From Isotricha intestinalis (lineage: Eukaryota > Ciliophora > Litostomatea > Vestibuliferida > Isotrichidae), in the NCBI GenBank assembly GCA_023807065.1, contig JAJJLU010000425.1:1-48195 (forward strand): DNA of 48,195 bases. The letters run 5' to 3'. Both the position numbers and the translations under genes were made by a program. How positions within the stretch are numbered: the first letter of the stretch is position 1; each line of letters begins with the position of its first letter. Shown piece after piece: positions 33,001 through 43,200 of this stretch. Below the pieces are notes generated by a model that worked only from the letters and a program-made list of their open reading frames with translations, made no database searches and was not told the DNA's origin.

Positions 33001-34397
33001 TTGATAATGTTATTAAAAGATTTGAACATGTTTATGCTTTATTAGTTGGAGGAACAGGAACAATGATTAAACAAAATTCTATTGATAATTTGGAATATGC
33101 TAGTAAAAGATATAATGATAATTATTTTGAAAATTGTATTGAAAATTGTGAAGATATGATTAATAATAATGATAATTCATGGGATAATTCTTTTACTAAA
33201 GAAGAAATGTTTAAAGGAATTAAATCAATACCTGAAATTATTATGTTGACTAAAGATATTTATATGTGTGAATATGATTATTTTGAAAGTTTTAATAATA
33301 ATATTAATGGGAATAATAATAATTGTGGAAATAATTGTAATATTAATAATAATAATAGTGAATTAATTAATTCTAATAATATTATTAATATTTTATTATC
33401 TATGGGAATTACTCATATTATTTCATTTACTCCTACACATAATAAAGAAATAAGTGAAAAATTTTTTTATTTAAATTTATTAGGAACTAATATTTTAAAT
33501 GATAATTTAGAAAATAATAATAATAATCATAATATTTATACTGCAAATAGTTCAATTCAAATTAAAAATTTTACTTCTCCTTTTGGTTTTATTTTCTCAA
33601 CTCTTGATTTTTTACGTCATACAATGATATATAAAGGAAAAATATTATTTGTGGATGATTACTTTTATATAAATATTCCAAACAAACCCAATTTTTTTAT
33701 AAGAACAATAATATTAATTTTATTCTCTTATATATTAAATCAAACAGCTTATGATACATATACATATTTAAATTCCAAATTATTATATTTTAATATTCCA
33801 ATGACATATTATTTACCTCAAATATCAAATTGGATAACAAATCAAAATATAATATTAAATTATATATGTTCTTTCCCAATATATAGATGTTTTTGTGGAG
33901 CATGTAATATAATATTAAAAAGAGAATTTACTCCAAAAAATATAAAAAAATGTAATTGTCAAAGAGGACATTCTTCACAACAATATAGTGAATGTCCTTC
34001 AAATGGTTGTAATGAATATATTCAAAAAGTAAAAAAATATTATAAATTAAATTATGATTGTTTAATTTGGTCAAATGCTGATTTTAATAATGATTTTTTT
34101 ACTACTGAACATTCATATTTTTATAGTAAAAAAATATTAACTTTAAGTAATGGATTAGATGAAAATATTATTAAACATAGTATTAATGATAAATATTCTA
34201 TGAAAATTAATGGGAAAAAAAATTCTTGGAGTGTTTTTGAATGTAAAATTTGTCATTGTTGGTTGTTTGGAGAATGTGATAATAAAATTCAAATTTTACT
34301 TAATAATGAATTTAACTTTTTAAAAAAAATGGAATTAAGAAAAAAAATGGTTAAAGATAATGAATTAAAAGAATTAACTCTTGAAAAATTAATTTAA
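27063..34397 (+). CDS. Kinase with dual-specificity-phosphatase-like domain and Cys-rich tail
   Basis: The 2444-residue protein has an unrecognised N-terminal helical region (1-190), Asn-rich linkers, a second helical region (about 550-1230), an acidic stretch (about 1240-1290) and an LxLxL-type motif occurring three times (1357, 1406, 1490). The kinase domain runs from about 1665 to 2010: IGGGQFGTVF (1672-1681), VAIK with Lys at about 1696, HYDLKCDN (1792-1799), an Asn-rich insert, DFG at 1851-1853 and a SPEM motif in place of APE. Catalytic residues look intact, but HYD replaces HRD. A DSP-like fold follows (MGITHIISF, about 2115), whose P-loop position reads ILFVDDYFYINIPN (about 2193), lacking the HC-x5-R catalytic signature. 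The Cys-rich segment (about 2275-2320, CFCGAC, CNC, C-x4-C) may bind zinc. It is probably an active kinase fused to a pseudophosphatase scaffold. It ends in TAA. Confidence 0.85.
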   Translation: MEIKKYIIEIQKIKTINTQFQNKLGEITIWINNINDISQFSDESIKTFISTLQTFLCHNYYTEYMKIKTNENSTYDNCMNLILIILAKLSKINSFYSDYMFDAFISHLNEHLECYNYIISFYRLYITCPQIKQNGKNYGIYNYLFSIYRSMYDLNVSMEPNYKLKDLKSLIKTGIISHLNNSIDKKFLFENYIQLTDRPGNITTFKNKIGNFSNSSNNLNNNPIYNNNINEDYQNDYSNNKNKNQNNINSKTNILSKTERKNNPNTKLSEDFNSNNSNNINNSNNINNINNIINNNNNINNNNSILTLSNINNGIINSNINASEILINSKDIPKGLKTKIPLLKFPLDKNQPHNRFSIIRSSHRAEFSKSGDGSSTTTTKNKLLSNKLIEGSSINRHFNQDILILEPKEKLKSLAFQLGESCLATDLAALINQKRDLELGKLRKKNNNDLNCKNNKNNNHFSMPSSQKSPKINNYIEKLKCINNINNDDISYDVENSKNNNNHNTGIMSKYDSKRSSNNYCNKSDNILIDNNKDKSIYSIQINQNQNFKNFVKIREILVNFILTSLKEYILDDISYLNIDTNTLYSFLLLPSLEHSRMKYEKKKIEMLEYMKKYPEYIKNISQGNLIYSPEKIELNSKTMENPLIVKKINKKKKNNIKKNNNTFESFLSITFEEDNNCPLILKNENDALYDILSIYSNNIENELRKLNNLRNTESNLSININGIFFQNINSFNIENLRKHIDNFLDNIKNRIYLILRSCDVCNCYSNSNGANSISEIYENDDIIMKILKQQFDILNDYILHSKSRILTIHILIHLGDILLIIKKIFFQILSRISNNNFDNNTNYTNINIVKNEGNNNNITERYEYKIPMKLIEAFCSFTYLLSTLILKTKLISEYKFLNETFLSCSTWLNLIKFMFDYLLVSNLGRDMNNINIKADKSASNTQRMNNIIIGKFNLCNILKDENIGKYNDSITESYKIRIKHIMSIINYLYNCNSCFHKIIIKIESKIKKNQNLNNNNINIDDEKYWKNSINSYLLMLNYFLNSKSGIIYDLFINSTGGNFLFSKIKLSVIFTHFNFLRSLLTLQESTLDFPIKYSPLVNEMTSLDLIRLHYISFIKLYNKNIIFNPNLSEVSSLIANSETIQKKKTIKAFVKDINNDQNLLNILINLCKKHLRCLFSLSKNRNADVTNKFFQLKIVDYLTKEIELEHEAAEKIYKLNQFNNSIKVNSNKKENLKKENNIKNSFIESDSFNEDEEYECNEEEEKEKNNEDEIINNDIDDLDDIPLVDPNIKVCSYESKIPKLNMIPTNFSVEPILNENIGKKKYKKNKKIKKINSNDIININEKKDDNSDNVNKGNKIQLKLNLDLCKTKSDKNEKLKEEIKKKEEEDKKKLEDEKGKNNNSNQPKIQLKLNLDLCKTKTNKNKKLKEEIKELELKNETKKSEINIINEIIDSTKKPIINKSLNNNFQKEKNNVNNNTNQNKINSSLKNLIQLPKLNLNQQKTIENISIDISENTKKVNVNNPTLAKKVQIEIENHLKEKYKLFYQKALSEGLTENDLNNINQFYLKERNSRLIYNDIEIQVLIISLLFSLIITPTRGTLEELYCSIFPYENNKLNILYIIHHHLNREENIHILPLLFKYISQIPPFGAGQRLLKLISKKYFDISLYSNWEKIGGGQFGTVFQCNTGIREPNIVAIKKTDLEQNIYSACRLFDVFTEVTALETFRLKNCVTQLFDYGCDEESYYIVMKKYPISLKDWRIMQNNNLNEMLPTYLSIFKDILEAVQIIHNNNTTHYDLKCDNIVLDFLPNENNLNNSKNSDNNNKSKRNSNNNLSNLYNENSNNSNSICIRVADFGECKIFLNEQDEYCTRSRGTNVIKSPEMLHHFGPIRKEDDNFDRRKKIGTTRSSDIWSLGCLFYELLTGKFLFEEIQDDYMGFIAKIDNNNINDLLTEDKLILINNNPYLVDFLKFMLIKEQNYRPNIDNVIKRFEHVYALLVGGTGTMIKQNSIDNLEYASKRYNDNYFENCIENCEDMINNNDNSWDNSFTKEEMFKGIKSIPEIIMLTKDIYMCEYDYFESFNNNINGNNNNCGNNCNINNNNSELINSNNIINILLSMGITHIISFTPTHNKEISEKFFYLNLLGTNILNDNLENNNNNHNIYTANSSIQIKNFTSPFGFIFSTLDFLRHTMIYKGKILFVDDYFYINIPNKPNFFIRTIILILFSYILNQTAYDTYTYLNSKLLYFNIPMTYYLPQISNWITNQNIILNYICSFPIYRCFCGACNIILKREFTPKNIKKCNCQRGHSSQQYSECPSNGCNEYIQKVKKYYKLNYDCLIWSNADFNNDFFTTEHSYFYSKKILTLSNGLDENIIKHSINDKYSMKINGKKNSWSVFECKICHCWLFGECDNKIQILLNNEFNFLKKMELRKKMVKDNELKELTLEKLI

Positions 34398-34934
34398 GGA
34401 AATAAAATAATTTTTTTTTACATGTAAATAATTATAAATTAATATTTTATTTGTGAAATAATAAATTTTGCAAATGATTTTTTGAATTAATTAAATAATT
34501 TATTTATAGTATTTTGATTATTAGTTTAATTTATTATATTTATTATGAATCATATTTTAAGTATTATAATTAGTTTTAATTAACAAATTAAACAAGTAGA
34601 AAATAAAGTTTAAATTGGAATGAATATTCATAAATATATTGAAATATTTCTTAATTGTTAATTAATTAAAAAAATAATAAAACTTATTTTGTAAATTAGT
34701 TAATTTTTGTAATTTGAAATTTTATGGAAAAAAAAATAAATTAATGTGAGATTCTTTGCTTTAATTTCTTTATAAAATTTAACTTTAATTTTAATAATTT
34801 TGTAATAGTTGAATTAATATTAAAATTAATAATATATCTTTACTTCAAAAAAAAGAATGATAAAAAAATAAAAATTAACAAATTAATAAAAATTTATTAT
34901 ACAATTTTCAAAAAAAAATAAAAATAAAAAAATA
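34398..34934. other. 537-base intergenic region upstream of the AGC kinase
   Basis: This is A/T-rich non-coding sequence between the stop of the kinase/phosphatase-like gene and the start of the AGC kinase, both on the plus strand. It must hold the 3' end of the first and the promoter of the second. I see no RNA gene, no repeat family and no hidden exon. The 60 bases before the next ATG are particularly A-rich. Confidence 0.45.
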
Positions 34935-36068
34935 ATGGGTTCTCTCTGCTGTAAAAAGAATCAACTAAACTCTCTAAATATATCATCATCTCAACAAAAT
35001 AGTTTAATTCCATCAGAAACAAAATCAACTTCAAGTTCGATAAATTTAGAATTAAATGTAACTCCAAATGCAACTTTAGAAGATTTTTCTCAATTAAAAG
35101 TATTAGGAAGAGGAGCATTTGGAAAAGTAGTTTTAGTAAGATTAGAAAAGAATAAGAAATTATATGCAATGAAAATATTAAAAAAAGAAATAGTAATAAA
35201 AAGAAAACAAGTAAATCACACAATGACAGAAAGATCATTATTAGAAAAATTAAATCATCCTTTTATAGTAAAATTAATATATGCTTTTCAAGATAAAGAA
35301 AAATTATATTTTATAACAGAATTTATGCAAGGAGGAGAATTATTTTTTCATTTAAGAAGAAATCCTCAATATAAAGAAAAGAGTGTTAAATTTTATATGA
35401 GTGAAATATTATTAGCAATTGATTACATGCATAAAAATAATTTTATTTATAGAGATTTAAAGCCAGAAAATATATTAATAGATAAATATGGTCATATAAA
35501 ATTAACAGATTTTGGTTTGAGTAAATTATTAGATGAAGAAGAACAAAAAACATATACATTATGTGGTACTGCTGAATATTTAGCTCCTGAAATAATATTT
35601 GAAAAAGGATATGATAAAACTTGTGATTGGTTTTCTTTTGGTGTTGTTTTATTTGAAATGTTATGTGGTATTCATCCTTTTAAACAAAAAAAAGGTAAAT
35701 TTAATCCTCAAATTTATAAAATGAAAATTCAAATACCTGAAAATATTAGTAAATGTGCTAAAGATTTAATTGAAAAATTATTAAATTCTAATCCAAGAGA
35801 AAGAATCGGATATAATGGAAGTGAAGAAATTATGAATCATGAATTTTTTAAAGATATTGATTTTGATAAAGTTATCATTAAACAGTATAAACCTCCTTTT
35901 ATTCCTAAATTAGATAGTGAAGGAGATTTAAGATATTTTGATAAAGGATTTACTGAAGAAAATGTTGAAAGTTTCCCTGATAAAAAAATTTTAGAAAATA
36001 ATGGAAAAAGTTTAAACGATGAATTTATTGGTTTTAGTTATCAACCTCAAAATGAGAATAATAATTAG
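34935..36068 (+). CDS. AGC-family protein kinase, probably lipid-anchored
   Basis: The 377-residue Ser/Thr kinase has every catalytic landmark in place: LGRGAFGKV (57-65), Lys80 in YAMK, Glu99 in the C-helix, YRDLKPEN (172-179), DFG (192-194) and APE (217-219). The activation loop reads TLCGT with Thr208 at the position PDK1 phosphorylates in AGC kinases. The C-tail has the AGC hydrophobic motif FIGFSY (364-369) with Ser368, so activation by phosphorylation at both sites is expected. It resembles the S6K/AKT/PKC group; no PH, C2 or RGC domain is present. Instead the protein begins MGSLCCKK: Gly2 with Cys5/Cys6 and basic residues is a plausible N-myristoylation plus palmitoylation signal, implying membrane attachment. 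It ends in TAG, the only TAG stop in the window, and converges on the NBR1-like gene across 101 bases. Confidence 0.94.
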   Translation: MGSLCCKKNQLNSLNISSSQQNSLIPSETKSTSSSINLELNVTPNATLEDFSQLKVLGRGAFGKVVLVRLEKNKKLYAMKILKKEIVIKRKQVNHTMTERSLLEKLNHPFIVKLIYAFQDKEKLYFITEFMQGGELFFHLRRNPQYKEKSVKFYMSEILLAIDYMHKNNFIYRDLKPENILIDKYGHIKLTDFGLSKLLDEEEQKTYTLCGTAEYLAPEIIFEKGYDKTCDWFSFGVVLFEMLCGIHPFKQKKGKFNPQIYKMKIQIPENISKCAKDLIEKLLNSNPRERIGYNGSEEIMNHEFFKDIDFDKVIIKQYKPPFIPKLDSEGDLRYFDKGFTEENVESFPDKKILENNGKSLNDEFIGFSYQPQNENNN

Positions 36069-36169
36069 ATTTTAATTAATGTTATATTATAATTTATTGT
36101 TATTTAAATAAAAATTTATTTATTTTTTCCTTCTATTATTTAACTATTATTATTTTTTATGTTTTTTTT

Positions 36170-37180
36170 TTATTTTTTTGATTCAGATTCATCAACTATT
36201 AAAGTTAAATAAATTACTTCTCCGAATGGAATTCCATTTTCAGTTATCATTCTCCATTTTGAAACACCAGAATCATGAAATTCATTTAATTTTATATCAA
36301 TTTTAATTGATTCATTTTTTTTAATGTCTTCTGTAATTTTAATAACATCCCCTAGTATATATCCTTCACCATAACAAATAGGATATAATGTACAATTTTT
36401 AAAAGAATTTTCCCCAGTGTTATGTATAATAACATATGGCTTTGTTTTGATGTCTCCTATATTTACTTTAATTAATTGATTTTTTCTTTCAATAATATTA
36501 TTATAAAATAGCATTTCTTCATTAACTGGACTTGGAATTTGAATAAATAAATGATTTGGATTATGTTCTATTATTAATTGAGTTTTTAACAATTCACAAT
36601 TTTCACATAAATTAAATCTATCACATTCAGTACAAATAAATCTAAATCCAATAAAATTTGTTTTAAAACAATTATTACAAATTATATTTTTATGGCAAAC
36701 AAATTCAAAATCTTTATTTTTTAAATTCTCAATATAATAATAATTATTTTCATTTGATAATTTACTTTGAACATTCACTTTTATTTTCATTAACAAAGTT
36801 TTTAATTGATCTTCCAATTGTTTTTGTAGATGTTTTTTTAATGATGGCAGTCCGTCTGGTAATTTAGAAACTTTATTAATGATAATTTTTTGGTTTTTGC
36901 TAAAAAAATTTTTTTCTTTTAGTAATTCGATTGTTAATTTTTTAAAATATTCAAAAGTTTCCACATCAAAAAATTGATTAATTTTGAGTTTCTCTTTTTG
37001 AGTTTGGAAATGTTGATTATATTGAGATGGAAAATCAAAAGTTAAAAGCATAGTTTCATCTAAATTATAATCTTCAATTATTCTCTTTCTTATCTCATCG
37101 AATGAATCAAATTCAAAAAAGTTATATTCTTTTTTTTTCCCCCCAAAACTAAAAGTAAATATCACATCTGGCAATGACAT
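36170..37180 (-). CDS. NBR1-like protein: ZZ zinc finger plus FW domain
   Basis: The 336-residue protein carries a complete ZZ-type zinc finger at about 163-212 (C168-x2-C171, C183-x2-C186, C192-x2-C195, H206/H210, with the typical GFRFICTEC core). It then has an FW (NBR1-central-like) domain at about 238-330 ending WRMITENGIPFGEVIYLTL, which matches the family pattern W-R-x-x-T-x-x-G-x-x-FG. The first 70 residues (VIFTFSFGGKKKEYNF and a following helix) are compatible with a PB1 domain, but this is weaker. PB1-ZZ-FW is the order in NBR1, a selective-autophagy receptor; a C-terminal UBA is not visible, so ubiquitin binding is not shown. It lies 45 bases downstream of BEACH paralogue 4 on the same strand. 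An alternative is a ZZ/FW adaptor with another role. It ends in TAA. Confidence 0.8.
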   Translation of the reverse strand: MSLPDVIFTFSFGGKKKEYNFFEFDSFDEIRKRIIEDYNLDETMLLTFDFPSQYNQHFQTQKEKLKINQFFDVETFEYFKKLTIELLKEKNFFSKNQKIIINKVSKLPDGLPSLKKHLQKQLEDQLKTLLMKIKVNVQSKLSNENNYYYIENLKNKDFEFVCHKNIICNNCFKTNFIGFRFICTECDRFNLCENCELLKTQLIIEHNPNHLFIQIPSPVNEEMLFYNNIIERKNQLIKVNIGDIKTKPYVIIHNTGENSFKNCTLYPICYGEGYILGDVIKITEDIKKNESIKIDIKLNEFHDSGVSKWRMITENGIPFGEVIYLTLIVDESESKK

Positions 37181-37225
37181 TTTTTTAACTATTTTTTTTA
37201 TTTATAATTTTTAAATTATATTTAT

Positions 37226-40200
37226 TTAAATTTTTGTTTTTTTATTTTTTAATATCTTAATTTCAAAGTTTTTTAATTTATTTTTAATAAAAAAACAAAT
37301 AAAAGATTTATCTTCAGAAATATTTATATCAATTATATTATTATCTTTTTCGAAATCTTGAAAAAAAATATTTTTTAAAAGTGGTAAATTTAAAATTTGA
37401 AAATTATTTTCTTTATCAATAAATAAAATATAATCTCTACATAAATTACCAGTAAATATTCTAATATTATTTATTTCATTAATTTTCATTTCTTTAACTT
37501 TTTCTCCATTAATAGAATAAACTAATAATATATTTTTTTCTTTTGAATAAAATAAATAAGAAGGTAAAGGTGAATAAGAAATAAAAGAATTATTTGAATA
37601 TATTTCTTCAAAATTATCATTATAAACTTTAAAAGAATTTACGAGTTGAAAAATAGGAAAAGTATAAATCATACAAAAATTATCTTTTGAATAAATCATA
37701 ACTATATTTAACTTTTCACATAAATTAATGTTTATAATTTCAGTGTAACAATTTTGAATTATTTTAAATATAAACCATTTTATTTTTTCTTTATTCTCAA
37801 TTTGATAAATAATAATTTTTCCTTTTAAATTTGAACAAATTGCAAAATGATCATATTTATCAATAACAATATTATTAATAGGATAATTACTATGATCATA
37901 AATATTATGTTCAATATTATTATTTTCTTTTGTTAATTTTTGAACAATAATATTTCCATTCCAACAACCTCCAATAACTATAAATTCTCCTTTTCCAAAA
38001 ATAATTAATGGGACTTTTTTCTTATTTATATTTTTCATTCTATTTTTATTTTGAATTAAAATATATTTTAATTCGTTTTCTAAATAATAATAATAATTCA
38101 TTTCTTTTTTGTCTTTTTTACTATAAATATCATAAGATAATATAAAATTAAAGTAAATGAAATATAATTTAAATTTATTATCAATTTCAATTATTTGTAA
38201 ATATTGAAAATCAATATCATTAATGTATTTATATTTAGAAAAATCTGTAATAGAAATAATTTCTTTTTCTAAATCAGAATTAATAATTTGAAATCTAGAA
38301 TTTTTACTTTCAAAATCAGAAAGAGTATTTCTAGCACTGGTTAAATTTTTAAAAATTTGATTTGGATTAACTCCAAATTCATATTTTCTACAATCAAATT
38401 GTTTTTGAAATTCATTTTCTTTATTAAATTCATTTTCATAATCTTCATAACAATTAACTTGAAACAAATTACATATTTTTTTTGCTTTTTCCCCATTTTG
38501 ATAAACTCCAAAAATTAAATCAAACCAATTATTAATATATAAATTAACTTCTTCACTTTCTAAACATAATCTATGATAATAAATAAAATAATAACCATTA
38601 TTTGAACACCATTTAGGTAATATAACATTATTAATATTTTCAAGTTTATTATTCAATTTATTTTTAATTTGTCCAAAATTTAAATTATTATTATTATAAA
38701 ATAATTCAGGAAAACAAAATAATTCAGGTATTAATTCTCTAAGATCACTTTTTTGACTAATAACTAGATTAAAAGAGGTTTCTAAATTATTAAATAATCT
38801 ATTAGGATTATCAAAATCAGAACCATATAATTCAATTCTATCAAAAGAAAAAGGGAATGTTCTAATTAAATAATAAGTAACATATAATCCACATGAATAA
38901 TGTGTTCCATATCTACAATCATCTCCATTATCTTTATCAGAATTCCAATTTGAAATATATTGATTTTTCCTTTCTTTTGCAATTTCATTAAAGTCCATCA
39001 TTCCCATTGGAAGATTAAAAGGACGAATATTTTCTTTATTTATTTCAAAATTAGTATTGTCATATTTTATATAAATCCAAGGAAAAATAGGATATTGATG
39101 TATATCATTATATGTTCTATTTGAATATATATTTAATGTCATTATTAATTGTAATGTTGATATTTTATAATTTTTCCAATTTTCATATATTTTTAATAAA
39201 TTATAATTACTTTTTTCCTCAGTTAATCCTGAAAAATGATTATTTTTATTATAATATCCTAAAGGATTAAAATATTGAGTAAATTCAATATTTATTTCTT
39301 CTAAATATAATTTAGAATTTTTATTTATATAAGTAATAAATTGTTCATAATTTTCTAATTGGAATAAATAACTTTTTTGGTTTGTAGTGAAAATTTCTAT
39401 TGAATTTCTTCTATATAAATATCTCCTTTTAAAAATATATTTTATTTCATTATATTTAATTATTAAATGATAATATTTAATTTTAGAAGTTTGAGGAAGA
39501 AATACTGATCCAAAACAAGTTTGTCTATCTTTATCATAATCTATATCATCCTTATTATAATTCAAAAGAAAACTATAAAATCCAATTTCTTTTGAGTTTA
39601 AATAAAAAATTCCTCTTATATGATAATTATGAAATATTATACAACCTTTTGAATGTAAATTATATGAATAATTATCTGATAATTTTTCTTTTTCTATAAA
39701 ATTCTTTGCAATTATATCCATGTTTAATATTACTTTTGGAATTTTTGAATATATCTTATTTGATAATTTATATATTATATTATTATTTTCTATTTTTTGT
39801 TTTTTTTTCTTTTTGTAATTTAAATTTGTTATTTTATATATTGTTTTAATTTCTGAATTTATAGAATTATAAAATAAATTTTTTTCTTGGAATTTATAAA
39901 ATTTAGGAATATAACTTTCAAAATCAAGGATTGGAGTAATTAAAATTCTTGTATATTCTTCAGTTAAATAATTTTTATTTTTATAAAGTAATTTATATTT
40001 TTTCTTATTGTAAAAATATTCTTTATTGCTATATATATTATTAAAAGAGAAAAGATTTTTTTTAATTGAATAATAAAATTTCAATGATTTTTTTTCTTTG
40101 AATTTTCTTTTTATTTTTAAAAGTTTTAATTCAAACAACAATTCTCTATTATATTTTTCAATTAAATTATTTAAATTTTCTTTATATAAACATTTTTTTT

Positions 40201-43200
40201 TATGGTATGGATTTAAACATATATTTATTTTTGGTTGTATTCCATATAATCTATTATCATAACAAGGAATAATAGTTTTTACTTCATTTTCCCAAGAATC
40301 AATAAAATCTAAAAAAGGAATAATTTCTTTTAAAACAATATTTTGTTTTTCTTTATTTTCATAAAAAAATGAAATAAATTCATTATTATTAATTAATTCA
40401 ATAACATCATTTTCATAATTTTCTTTTTTTTCTAAAATATTTTTTATAATTTTATTATTAATAGAAAGACTTTTTACACTATTAAAAAATTCATTAAATA
40501 AAATAAAAGCATTTGACAAAGTTAAATCATCTTTTGTATTTTTAGAAAAATCTTTTGAATTTCCAATTTGATAAATTTTAAAACAAATCTTTAAAATTTG
40601 TCCTAAACATAAATGATAATAATTTACATATTTAAAGTTTGTTCTTTTATGAATTTGATCAATTAAAATAGAAATTGAAAAATATATAATTGATTGAATA
40701 AAGGAAGAATTATATTTTTTATATTCATTATCATTTTTCTCAATTCCACATGATATACAAATTAAAACAATAATATATTGTTTAACATTTGAAGTTGCTT
40801 TCTTTATATCATTTTCTGTTCTTGATTCACATAATAATAATATTAAATAATGAAAAATTATAAAAATTAATTGAATACTATTTTTAACATTATAATCTTT
40901 AAAATCATAAAATAAAATTTTCAATAAATTCATATATTCATTTTCTTTTGTTTTTTTTAATATAATAAAATCAAAATTTTTTAAATAATCATTTTCGATT
41001 TCATTAAATTGAACTTGATAAGTATATGAAAAAATTATTTGTAAAATTTTATATCCATTCCAAGACTTTGAAATAGGAATTTCATTTTCTAATTTTTTAT
41101 CTTTTGAAATTGAGTATAAATTCTGAATAAAATATTCTAATTTCTTTTCATTATTATTATTTATATTAACATTAAAATTAAACTTTAAAAGAGTAAAAAT
41201 TTGGAATATAATACCAAATATATAAATGAAATTTGCATCTCCTCCTTTTATATTAATGGAATTAATTATATCATCTAAAATTAAATTTATAAATTTCATT
41301 AAATTTTCAAGTAATATTGAATTTTCTAAAAATAAGGAATAATAATATTTTCCCCATATTAATAAATAATCAAATTGTTCAATATTATCTAATAATATTT
41401 CTTTTATTATTTTTTTTCCATTACTTAAAATTTCAATTAAATTTTTTGAAGAATGAATTTGAAAATTATTTAAATTAATTAATATGTTATAATCTTTAAT
41501 ATTTTGATATAAAAATATTTGAAGACAAATTTCTAAATTCAAATGTAAAAAATCTTTAGTAAAAAATATTTTTTTATTATCATTTAAATATAATACCTCA
41601 TTTATAGTTTGTATAGTCATATTAATATATACTATCTCAAAATATGGAAATACTTTTAAAAGAATAGGAAAATGAAAAGATATTTTATTACATCTTTCAA
41701 TTTCTGAATTTAAAGTCATAATAAAATCATTTAAATTCTTATAAAAACTTGTATTATTTATCACTTTTGAATATTCAATATCTATATCATCATATATTAC
41801 TTTATTATTATTTAATTGTTGATTTAATTCATTTATTTCATTTTCATTATTTTCTTTTTTTTCAAATGAAATAATTTGATAATTTGGGATAATATTATTT
41901 TCAATGAAATGATTAACCAAATTTTCATTTATATCTTTTGTTTTGGATAAATTTAATAAATCAATTATTAAATCATATAAATTAATTTTTACATCAAATA
42001 ATGAATTTTTAAATGCATAAAGACTGATATTAAATAAATCAATAATATTAAAAGTATTAATTAAGTTTTTATTTTCTTTTATTTTTTTGATAAATTCTTT
42101 AAATATTAAAATAATAAAATTTTGTAAACAAGGACTTATCGGTAAAATTAATAATTTACAAATAGTTTTTATTCTTTCTTTTTTATTGATATTGTTTTTA
42201 TTTAAAAAATAATCGTCAAAAAAAATATTTATAATTTTTCCAATTCTTTCTAATTTACTTTTTATTCCCAGTTTAATAATATTTAAAATATTTTCTTCTT
42301 TAAAATATAAAGCATGTTTTTTACAACAAAATTTACTTTTTGATTCATCATCAAAAATAAGTATAACTAAAATTATTGATGATAAACTAATTTTAATTAA
42401 TTTTTCATGTTTATCTATTATTGAAAGTAAATAATCTATAATAGCAATTTGATTTTCTGAAGAAAATTTAGAAAGGATTTTATCATTAAAGATTATTTTA
42501 TTATGATAAATTTTACTAATATTTAGCATTTTATTAAATTCATCTTTTGAATTTTTTTTTAATACTTTACATAAAATAATAATTTTATTTGATAATATTT
42601 CAAAATATTTTCTGCTTAATTTGTCAAAAAAAGAATTGGGAATATTTTGAAGAAATAAATTTACATTTGTGAAAAAATTAATTTGACTATCATCTAATAT
42701 ATTTTTTATGTTTTTAATATTAAAAACATTAATTAATATCAAAAAAAATTGATTAAAATTATCATGAGAAATTATTTCATTATTATTTGACATAAATTCC
42801 AAAATAGGTAATAAAATATTGAGTTTCCCGGTGTTCAAATAATTATCAAATTTTAAATCACATAAATGATAACTTTTTAAATATAAATTGTTATTAATAA
42901 ATTCAGCATCTAAATAATTAATGGTATCTCTAATTATATATTTATTTTTATTAATAATTTCAATTCTTGTTGGAATATAAATTGAAATTAATTTATTTGT
43001 TAATCTTTCATTCTTATCACTTAAATTTGAAGATAAATTTTCTTCAAAATTTGAAATAAATTTAGAAAATAAATCTTCATTATAAATTCCATTAATATTT
43101 TCTTCTTTTTTAAATACTTTAATACAATCATTAGATAAATCATTTTTATAAAATATTATTGAAGTACAAATTCCAATAAAATTTTTAAATAAAGTAATTT

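Noticed and set aside
34897..35238. Hydrophobic antisense frame overlapping the start of the AGC kinase
   Set aside because: The plus-strand frame encodes intact kinase motifs, so the minus-strand frame is a composition shadow; apparent membrane segments come from reversed A/T-rich codons.
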